From Desarmillaria ectypa (Eukaryota; Basidiomycota; Agaricomycetes; Agaricales; Physalacriaceae): a stretch of 64,000 nucleotides of DNA. Below the pieces are notes generated by a model, which saw nothing but the letters and a program-made list of their open reading frames with translations, was not told the DNA's origin and made no database searches. Every line of letters begins with the position of its first letter. Position 1 is the stretch's first letter. Shown in pieces: positions 1 through 7,858 of the stretch. Position numbers and translations under genes: made by a program. The stretch is taken from positions 2,542,001 to 2,606,000 of the forward strand of contig JAUDYN010000002.1 in NCBI GenBank assembly GCA_030407005.1. Direction: 5' to 3'.

Positions 1-411
1 TTCAAGTGAGTCACCAGGCCTAGAGAAAAAGGGGAAAGTCAAACTGTCTACCCAGACAACCCAGGCCCAACCCATCATCTCTGAGTGACCCTTTGCCATG
101 AGGAATGATGCCTCTGAAAATTGTGACTCCTGCCTCAATCACCCTCTATTGAACACTGATATAGCTGAAGAAGAGAGAGGACCTGCTGGCACCCAGGCAG
201 TAAAAAGGGGGTTTAGGATCACCATGGTAGAAGTACTGGATGAGAAAGATGATACAGCCTTCCATCCCTTCAAGAAAGGGCAACCCCATGAAAAGAAGGA
301 ATTCCCACCAACCAAGAATGCCCCAGAATCCAATGCTCACCCTAACAAGGGATTACCCATCAACATCTAGTATAAACCTTTCAAAATAGACTGGATCAAA
401 CACACAGTCTA
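1..411 (+). mobile_element. Element 1: Ty3/Gypsy fragment, linker between gag and protease
   Basis: This is a plus-strand relic of the same family as the complete elements further right. The reading frame at 98-370 contains the family signature 'GTQAVKRG' followed by an acidic 'EVLDEKDDTAF' stretch and 'HPNKGLP', matching the region just upstream of the protease in element 4 (8438-8820). The similarity continues past the stop at 368 (a 'KIDWIKHTV' stretch) and is cut off abruptly at 411 by the minus-strand LTR that begins at 412. No intact gene remains. Confidence 0.75.
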
Positions 412-804
412 TGTTAGGACCCAACTTCATATGATCTTCAGATTGTGAATAACTCTAAGGGCTGTCTCATATTCAGACAATCACCTGTGGCTTAGAGTGC
501 TGCTAGATCTTGGAATGTATGAGATAGCTGGTATATGATTTAAGTTTAGTCAAAAGACAGAGAATATACACAAAAACTACACTACTTATATACTGAAAAC
601 TGAGGGCTAATAATAGCATCATCCATGTGTGTCTTGTGCATGGAATGCATAGAACCATGTGTTTGTAGGATGTCTATGGTCAGGTGGTTAGAAATAGAAT
701 GACAGCATGAGCAAATTGATGGTACTATCAATGAATAAATGATTGTGGATGTGGAATAGAGATTAGATGCTTGATAAGATAAGAAAAATAGAAAAATCAT
801 AACA
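412..804 (-). repeat. 3' LTR of element 2 (minus strand)
   Basis: The LTR-like block is bounded by TGTTA at 412 and TAACA ending at 804, the TG...CA ends used by all LTRs of this family here. On the minus strand it starts TGTTATGATTTTTC, the same opening as the other LTRs. It directly follows the element-2 polypurine tract and pol-stop hairpin, which lie just to the right (about 805-835 on the minus strand). It interrupts element 1. No matching flanking duplication was found on a right-hand side, so the partner LTR is lost or moved. Confidence 0.75.
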
Positions 805-2565
805 TTACCTCCTTGTTAAAGCAGTTGTCCTGACTGCTAAGGCTCTTCTTTGGGGGTTTCATTCTGTGATTCAGCTTGATTGACCCAGTACTGGTCAATC
901 AGTATCTTCCATTGCTCTTGGTCTGGATTAATGGTCCATTTCCAGAGTCCATCTTTTCATTGAATGAGGTATGTGACATCACTGTTCTTGGAATATTCAT
1001 AATTGATTACTTTGACCACTATTTTTTCCTGAGTTACAATTTTGGCCATGTGTAGCACTCAGTTGACATTCCTTTCATACTCTGCAATTGCTTCCTGGGC
1101 ATTTCCCATCTTAGTGTCTCAAACCCAGGAATTATGTTCTCAGGTCTATCCTTTCCACTTGATGAAATAGTCTGTGACTAATTTTGACAGTTGTCCTCTT
1201 TTCATGCATACCTGGTGGGTTCATGAGTCTAAGACTTCTTCAATTTTGTACTCCTCTTATCTATTGACAAGGTCTGGAGGAGGTGGTGGTGGCAGTTATT
1301 GGTTGGGAAAAGAGGGTATAATATATGGAGTTAGCAACTTTTTTGTTAAATTAAGAGTGTACCTTCCAGTGAGGTGGTAGTTTCAGCTTATAAGCTGACA
1401 CATCAGCTTTTTTGAGAATAATGAATGGTCCTGTTTGTTTATTATCAAGTTTCTTCTTAGGCCATGGGAGGTGGAGGTTGGTTATGTCCAACCAGACCTT
1501 ATCACTGATTTGATATTCTTTTGCTACCTGTTTTCCTTTATTGTACTGTCTTTTCATTTGTGCTGCTGCTTTTTTCAATGTGTCATGAACTTCTTTATAG
1601 ACTATGGTTTCTGTAAATTCCATGGCAGCTGGATTCACAAATGGAGTCATTCAGATGGAGTCTGGTATGAGTCATGAATTTCAGCCATATAATATCATGA
1701 ATGGACTTTTTTCAGTGATGAAATGAATTTGATTATTATGAGTGAATTTGGCTAGTGGTAACTATTCATTCCAGTCTGTTTGATGATAGTTGATAAAGAT
1801 CCAGAGATACTTCTTGATCTCCTGATTGACCTGCTCAGTTTGTCCATTGGTTTGAGGATGGTAGGCCATAGATGCATTCTGAGAGATATTCAATATTCTG
1901 TATAACTCCTTCATAAAGATTGAGACAAATTGAGGTCCCTAGTCTAAAATGATCATCTGTGCCATTCCATGTTTTATGTATACATGGTTGTAGAGAATTC
2001 ATGCCCATCCTTCTGCTGATAGCTCTTTATGATATGCCACTGGAATGATGGCTTTGGAGAATCGATCTATTATGACTAGTAGTGTGTCATACCCATCTGA
2101 TTCTGAGAGTCCTGTAATCATATCAACTGAGATATAGATTCAGAGAGAATTCAGAATGATATTCAGATGAAGAGGAGTGGCTTTTGCATGAGTGTCACTT
2201 TTTGTCTGTTGACAGGTTTCACAACCCTTGATGTATGCTTCAATATCCTTTCTGAGTTTTGGCCACCAGTACTCCCAGAGCACTAGTTTGATGGTTTTTG
2301 TGATACCTGGATGCCCTGCTATGATATGATCATAATGTCTTGCAATGATTTCTCCTTGGAGAGTCTCATCTTTGGGAATGTAGATTCATCCATCATAGTA
2401 TAGAATTCCATCCTCCTGTGTTATCTCTCTTTCATGATCAAGGGACTTGGCTATTCTCTGATCCCACTGTTCCTTGTGTTGAGTGACATCTTTTATACAT
2501 TTGACTTGTTCATCTGTCATGGGTAGTATAAGCATGCAGAAGTGTTCTGGGGTCAGGACAGTCAT
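805..2565 (-). pseudogene. Element 2: decayed pol C-terminus (integrase and chromodomain)
   Basis: Minus-strand remnant of a Ty3/Gypsy pol gene. Read from right to left it contains the linker ahead of integrase ('HKEQWDQRIAKSLDHE', 2386-2586), then the integrase zinc-binding and catalytic regions broken by stops, then the GPY-type module ('VWLDITNLHLPWPKKKLDNK', 1351-1650) and a degenerate chromodomain near 1100-1260. It ends with the pol-stop hairpin and purine tract at 805-835. The 5' half of this copy (gag, protease, RT) is absent, because element 3's LTR cuts it at 2566. It is older than element 3, judged by its position. Confidence 0.7.
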
Positions 2566-2974
2566 TGTTACAGCCTTGTCTATCATGTGACTTGGAACAT
2601 AAGCTTTGGTCTCTCAAGCTGCTTCGCATTTGGGCAGTCACTCGATATATCTCTAGGTCTTTGGTGTGTGAATAGAAAGTATATGATTGTAATTTAGTTG
2701 AAAGATAGAGTACAATGGTAAGTTTTACTCTACTTATATACTGTAAGTATGGCATTATATTTAGATGAAACAGTATAGTCTATGCAGAAATGGTGTCGAA
2801 GTAAGGTGGATCTGGAAGGATCATGATCCAATAGGAATGCCATGGGGTGACTGTGGATGAGAATGAGGGTAAAGATCAGTGAGTATGTTGATATGAAATG
2901 AGAATTGCAGTGGATTAGATGGATGAGTCATGGATATGACTCAGATAAGATAAGATAATGGAAAAATTGTAACA
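2566..2974 (-). repeat. 3' LTR of element 3 (minus strand)
   Basis: LTR of about 409 bp bounded by TGTTA (2566) and TAACA (ending 2974). On the minus strand it begins TGTTACAATTTTTCC and carries the TATCTTATCTTATCTGAG block seen in the other family LTRs. It follows the minus-strand element-3 pol end, with the hairpin AGCAGTCA-GGA-TGACTGCT and purine tract immediately to the right. It belongs to the same LTR subfamily as the truncated fragment at 29937-30110, which may be its original 5' partner. Confidence 0.75.
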
Positions 2975-4642
2975 TTACCCTCTTGTTAAAGCAGTCATCC
3001 TGACTGCTAAGGTTCTTCTTCAGGGGAGTCAAGTTGTGATTCAATTTGATTGATCCAGTACTGATCAATCAGCGTTTTCCATAAGTCTTGGTCTGGATTG
3101 ATAATTCATTTAGCATATCCATCTTTTTGTTTAGCAAGATATGCTATGTCACTGTTTTCTGAGTATTCATGGTCTAGTATCTTAACCACTACTTTGTCCT
3201 TGGTTATGATTTTGGGAGTGTATATGGCATAGTTTATGCTGGCCTGATACTCTTTTATCACATCCATAGTATTCATCATCTCAGTTTCTCTAACCCAGGA
3301 ATTGTGTTCTCTAGTCTAGCCCTTCCATTTGACCAAGCAGTCCATGACTTCCCTAGATGGTTGTCCTTTTTTGGAGCATACCTTTTGGGTGCATGAGTCC
3401 AGAACTTCTTTGATCTCGTATTCTTCCTGTCTGTTGATGAGGTTGGGAGGAGGGGGTGGTGGCTGTTGTTGATTGGAGAATGAGGGCATAGTATATGGGG
3501 TTAACAATTTCTCATTGAATCAAGGATGTATTTTCCAGTGCAGTGGCAGTTTTAGCTTGTAAGCTGCCATTCCAGACTTTTTGACAATTTCAAATGGTCC
3601 TGTTCATTTGTCATTGAGTTTCTTCTTGGGTCATGGAAGATGAAGGTTGGTGGTGTCGAGCCAGACCTTATCACCAATATGATACTTGTGAGTCGATTGC
3701 TTTCACTTGTTATACTGTGCCTTCATTTGTGCTGCTGCTTTTTCCAAGGCATCATGGACTTCCTTATAGACTTTGGCCATGGTTTCGGTGAAGTCGATGG
3801 CTGCAGGATTGGCAAAGCCAGTTTTCTGGATTGACTCAGGGATGAGCTGAGGATTCCATCTGTAGAGGACCATGAAGGGACTTTTACCTATAGCGGAATG
3901 GATTCTGTTGTTGTGTGCAAATTCTGCAAGGGGTAACCATGTGACCCAGTTCATTTGTTGATGGTTGACAAAGATATGGAGATATTTCTCAACCTCTTGG
4001 TTGACTCTCTCTGTCTGTCCATTGGTCTGAGGATGATAAGCCATGGACACATTTTGTATGATGTTCAGCATTCAGTAGAGTTTCTTCATGAAGGTGGATA
4101 CAAATTGGGGTCCTCAATCTGAGATGACTACTTGAGGCATTCCATGTTTTGTATACACATGGTTGTGGAGCATTAAAGCCCATCCTTCAGCAGATAATTC
4201 TTCATTACATGGAATGAGAATTATGTTTTTGGAAAATTGGTCCATGATAATGAGTAAGGCATCAAAGCCCTCTGATTCTGGGAGTCCAGTGACCATGTTG
4301 ATGGAAATGTGAGTCCATGGAGTATCTAGGATTGTGTTAGAGTAAAGAGGGGCAGCCTTTGCCTGTGTATTGCTCTTCATTTGTTGGCATGTCTTGCATC
4401 CCTTGATATAGGATTCGATGTCCTTTTTCATCTTTGGCCACCAGTATTCATGAAGAATGAGTTCCTTTGTCTTTGCAATTTCTGGATGTCCAGTGGTAAT
4501 ATGATCATGATATTGTGAAATGATCTCACTGTGAAGTGAAAGGTCCTGAGGAATGTAGATTTGCCCATCATACCACAAGATTTCTTCTTTTTAGGTGATT
4601 CCTCATTTGTGATTAAGGGATTTTTCGATCCCTTGGTCCCAT
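2975..4642 (-). pseudogene. Element 3: pol C-terminal part (integrase, chromodomain)
   Basis: Minus-strand pol of a Ty3/Gypsy element, left portion. Segments at 4114-4578 (integrase: HHCC zinc region with 'CKTCQQMKSNTQAK', then the catalytic core) and 3703-4071 (core end, '[18 protein letters not shown]') are followed by the GPY-like module and a chromodomain around 3250-3500 ('EEYEIKEVLDS', proline-rich run before it). Reading resumes across the inserted element 4 at 13099: the codons on either side of the insertion rejoin into the conserved 'WDQGIEKSL' region. Several stops and frameshifts make it non-functional. Confidence 0.8.
4638..4642. repeat. Target-site duplication CCCAT (left copy)
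   Basis: CCCAT immediately precedes the 5' LTR of element 4 at 4643 and is repeated at 13094-13098 directly after its 3' LTR. Removing element 4 and one copy restores the reading of element 3. A 5-bp duplication is usual for Ty3/Gypsy integrase. Confidence 0.92.
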
Positions 4643-5065
4643 TGTTATGATTTTTCCTTATCTTATCTTATCTGAGTCATATCCATGACTCATCCATCTA
4701 ATCTAGTTCAGAAACCGACTCGTATCCAGCCATTCACTGGCTACTACCCTTGTTCTCACTGTCTGTCACCCCAGACACTTTCTATTGGTTCTATGATCCT
4801 CCTGGATCATCCAACTTCCACACCATTAGTGCATGGACCATAGTGTTTCATCTAATTATAAACACCATAGAAATACTATATAAACAGAGTAAACTAGACA
4901 GTTGTACTCTAACTCTTGTTTTAATTAACATCATACACTTCTTGTCTGCATCAGACCAAAGGCTTCTTAGCTTCAATCTCTCAATTGGGTGATCGTTCAA
5001 ATGTGTAACGACCTAGAGAGATCAGCTGACTGCCCCAAGTCACATGCCCAAGTTGGTGCCTAACA
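4643..5065 (+). repeat. 5' LTR of element 4
   Basis: A 423-bp LTR beginning TGTTATG and ending CCTAACA. A TATA box (TATATAAA, 4877-4884) lies 36 nt before CTCTTGTTTTA (4913-4923). That is the expected spacing for a transcription start, so R would begin at 4913. The copy at 12670-13093 is about 97-98% identical by eye. Confidence 0.93.
4877..4884 (+). promoter_or_regulatory. TATA box of element 4 LTR
   Basis: TATATAAA in the LTR. An identical box at 20510-20517 lies at the same 36-nt distance from the putative transcript start in element 6, so spacing is conserved between copies. Confidence 0.7.
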
Positions 5066-5076
5066 TAAAACAAGAG
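5066..5076 (+). promoter_or_regulatory. Self-priming primer-binding site of element 4
   Basis: The 11 bases TAAAACAAGAG directly abut the LTR end with no gap. They are the exact reverse complement of CTCTTGTTTTA at 4913-4923, the predicted 5' end of the transcript. No TGG-type sequence complementary to a tRNA 3' end is present. This is the arrangement known from Tf1, where the RNA 5' end folds back and primes minus-strand synthesis. Element 6 has a different but equally matching pair. Confidence 0.8.
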
Positions 5077-5124
5077 TTTATCCTCTCCTCTTCTATTATG
5101 CTAGCCATATAAAAGAAACTCCTC

Positions 5125-6327
5125 ATGTCCGGAGAAGACAGAAACTCTCAAGAACCTCGAACCGTTTCTCTCGGCATTGCCATCAGTGGTGCTATACTAT
5201 TGTCCTTCTTTATGGCCCTCACCATACTAATCTACAAGGAAGAAATCCAGGCTCTGCTGAGAAGGCAACCCCGACAACCTGAACCAGAACCCCGCCCCAC
5301 CCCACCTGCCACCAATGTCCTTCCCAGGGAGTTATCCCCCGCAAGACTGGGAGAACGAGAGGAGCTACCACTTGTTCGTCCCCAGGCCCAATTCATCATT
5401 GGGCCTTCCTCCTCCTCTGAGGAGAGCAATAACTCGTGACCCCTGTCTCCGGGGATCACAGAACTTCGGGCCCAGATTGCCCAATCCACTCACGCTTACA
5501 ATGCAAGAGCCGTCCTCCTCCGGTACTGGATGGAACGACCCACTGTCGCACTGGAGCGACCAGCAGTCAGTCTCGAGGAGACCGAAGAATACAAGAGGAA
5601 TGTACAGGCTGAGGTGGATGAACCTCTGCCCCTATACCCCGGTCCCCCCCCTCGTCCAAGAACCCCCGCCCTCTGCATATCCCGGTGAAGGTCCAACTCC
5701 CCGTCACCTGACAGCGACAACAGTAGCAGGTCCGAATACTCCAGACCTTGACACCCCAACAATCCCGGCATGGATCGAAACCACCCTTATGGCCCCTGGG
5801 GCCATGAACAGTGGCCAGACGAGGGAGAAGAATTCTCCCTCTCCTCCCTCCCCATCATCAAAATCTCCAATGACGAGTCTGATGACGACATCATTGGAGA
5901 CAACGCCCCAGTCCTGGCCACTCTCCATGCCCCCGATGACCCCTTCAACCCAGATGGGCCTGATTACATCTGGCCAGAACTCTCCAAAGTCAATCGGAGA
6001 CTATTTGGTCTCTATCAGACTGCAGCATGGGAAATTCGACGAAGGGATGTCGAAGCCCGTGACCTCTGGGATGAACCCAGAGTTGAAATGGATGAGTGGC
6101 TCGCCCTTAACAGGGGTGACCCCATCTGAGTACCCATGGAAGGCCCTAGCAACACCAGGGCCAACATCATCAACCACCGGATTCATGCCAACTGCGACTG
6201 GTCAATTTTCCACCCCTCCGCAGGGGATCGTTTTCCAGGGTTACTACCCAGAACCCCACAGGAACAATGAGAGCTGGACAGGACCCTCCAGCATCTCTGG
6301 AGGTTGGAGGTGGCACAAGAGGAATGA
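5125..6327 (+). pseudogene. ORF1 of element 4: 400-codon upstream ORF with N-terminal membrane helix
   Basis: An additional reading frame between the LTR and gag, in a different frame from gag. The N-terminus is 'MSGEDRNSQEPRTVSLG', then a hydrophobic helix of about 22 residues (roughly residues 17-38, 'ILLSFFMALTILIY' in its core), then a basic/proline-rich stretch, a helical 'ITELRAQIAQSTHAYNARA' segment, an acidic middle ('NDESDDDIIGD') and a conserved C-terminus 'LQHLWRLEV'. It ends at TGA 6325-6327. At least four internal TGA codons (for example at 5437 and 6127) interrupt it; where element 6 can be compared, these are CGA or CGG there. The counterpart in element 6 (20758-21960) spans the same 1,203 nt between the shared start and stop, although at least one compensating indel pair lies between them. 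I do not recognise the protein. It could be a membrane-targeting or accessory Gag-like factor, or an envelope-like relic. Confidence 0.6.
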
Positions 6328-6330
6328 GTG

Positions 6331-6344
6331 GGGGCAAGAGCCCC
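6331..6344 (+). other. Conserved GC hairpin at the ORF1-gag junction of element 4
   Basis: GGGGC-AAGA-GCCCC starts 3 nt after the ORF1 stop TGA (6325-6327) and lies before the likely gag ATG at 6353. The same hairpin (21964-21977) is intact in element 6. It could favour reinitiation at the gag ATG or a +1 shift at the GAA-TGA-G junction, since gag is in the +1 frame. Confidence 0.5.
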
Positions 6345-6352
6345 AATACAAT

Positions 6353-7826
6353 ATGTTTACCTATGATACAGGTTACTATGGTGGGATGGAATACCACTAT
6401 CCCCAATACGAAACGTATCTGGATTACCCACTGGACACTCCAGTCGTAAGCCCACAACCACTTCCTGACTCACCCCCGCATCACAGGGTGTGTCACCAAG
6501 GATACCACCCCTATCAGGGTGGCAGTCTTCTCTTTGCAGGGGCGGGAGAAGAAATGGAAGCAGAAGGAGCCCCTGCAGGTAATGCCACTGCAGGGGTGTC
6601 AAGAACCTCTGCCACGGCAGAAGAAACTCGGCAGCAGATGTGGGCCGAGTTGCAGGAGAAAGAGCAGCGCATAGTGGAGATGCGCGACAAGCTCAACAAG
6701 GAGGACACCGCCCGTAAGACACTGGCGGACTATCTCCGAGCCCAAGAATGCGAGAAGGAGCCAGAGAGGGGAAGACTGCCAGGGCCGCCAAGAGGCTACC
6801 CAGGGTACAGGCTGGATCGATTCTCAATCCCAAGACTGCCCCCTGGTCAGGGACCTCCTGACCCAATCCCAAACCTGGTTGGGAATGCCGCCGCTGATGC
6901 CCCCTATCTGGGCATCAAGCCAACTCTCATCAAGGTCCCCACTCCATTCAAGGGGAACCATGACGATATTGAACACTTCATAGGCGATTGCATTGCCTAT
7001 TTCGAAGTATTCAGACATTATTTCCAGGTACCATCGCACCTGGTACTATTTGCGACATCTCACTTTGAGGGTGCCGCCAAGGATTGGTGGGTCTACAAGA
7101 GACCCGAATACTGGGTAGGTGATGCCTTTGACGGCACCGCTGCTCACTTCCGATACCCTGACTGGGCCGACTTCATCGACCTAGTCACACGACAATTCCG
7201 AGATCCCGCAATTGAGGAAATCCACGAAAAGTGCATGTTCGACTTGCGCATGGGAGCACAGCCTGCCTCCCATTACTTCCAGAAGCTGGAAGAAGAAGCA
7301 AAGCTAGCAGGCCGAATGTGGAGCAATGGTGAAGGCAGTGCGGCTAGGAGTGCCTAGCTTGTACACAACCTTCATATCAAATATGGGCATGAGCATTCCG
7401 TGCTCATACCCGGAATGGAAGGAACACATCCTTAGGATGTATGAAGAGCAACAGCAGAAATGGGTCTTTGACCAGACCACGAGTACACCTCAGGACAGCC
7501 AGAAGCAGGGCTTGCATCCCCAACAACAGCAACCCAGCGGCAAGAACACTGCTGGGGCAACAAGTTCCTTGACTCCAAAGCCGAGTACTGGGAATGGAGG
7601 AGCCAGTCGGGATGCTGGAACAGGTAAGTGGACAATGTACGGGGGGGTGGGGAAACCCATGGATGTAGACCGGCAAAAGGCTGAGGGGCACTGCTTCAGG
7701 TGCGACCAAAAGGGTCATTTGAGCAGGGATTGCCCTACAAGAAAAGAGAAGAATGTTGTCAGATATGTGGGGCCCACTGATGCAATGGTGCCAAGCACCT
7801 CCAAGATTGAGGAGGTAAAAGAGTAG
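6353..7826 (+). pseudogene. gag of element 4 (frameshifted)
   Basis: The capsid/nucleocapsid gene. The chosen start is the ATG at 6353, 25 nt after the ORF1 stop and conserved at 21986 in element 6; an open frame extends further upstream, so an earlier start or a frameshift from ORF1 is possible. Order of parts: Tyr-rich N-terminus ('TGYYGGMEYHYPQYE'), coiled coil ('LQEKEQRIVEMRDKL'), retrotransposon-gag domain ('HFEGAAKDWWVYKRPEYW', 'YPDWADFIDLVTRQF'), and a CCHC zinc knuckle ('CFRCDQKGHLSRDC', about 7692-7733). A 17-nt deletion near 7310, between short direct repeats AGGCC, shifts the frame compared with element 6. The gag stop is TAG at 7824-7826. Confidence 0.8.
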
Positions 7827-7858
7827 GGCATCAAGGGTTCGATTCCCCTTGCATGCCC
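7826..7858 (+). promoter_or_regulatory. Gag-pol recoding stem-loop of element 4
   Basis: GGGCAT (7826-7831) and CAAGGG (7832-7837) pair with CCCTTG (7846-7851) and ATGCCC (7853-7858). This gives a 12-bp stem with one bulged C and an 8-nt loop, starting at the last base of the gag stop codon. Pol lies in the -1 frame, and the frame is open from upstream of the stop. The run GGTAAAA lies five nt before the stem. The identical stem occurs in element 6 (23476-23508) with only a loop base changed. Confidence 0.7.

Noticed and set aside
5066..5085. tRNA primer-binding site after the LTR
   Set aside because: No TGG-starting sequence complementary to a tRNA 3' end is found at the LTR edge in either complete element; the self-complementary 11-mer fits instead.
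5315..6352. Long open frame in the gag register upstream of the chosen gag ATG
   Set aside because: This stretch encodes low-complexity Pro/Ser/Thr sequence in the gag frame, whereas the other frame shows the ORF1 features conserved between elements 4 and 6. It is probably open by composition, although an early gag start is not excluded.
7832..7851. tRNA-like T-arm (GGTTCGATTCC) after the gag stop
   Set aside because: The T-arm would need one base less, no D or anticodon arm precedes it, and the bases are better explained by the long recoding stem-loop.
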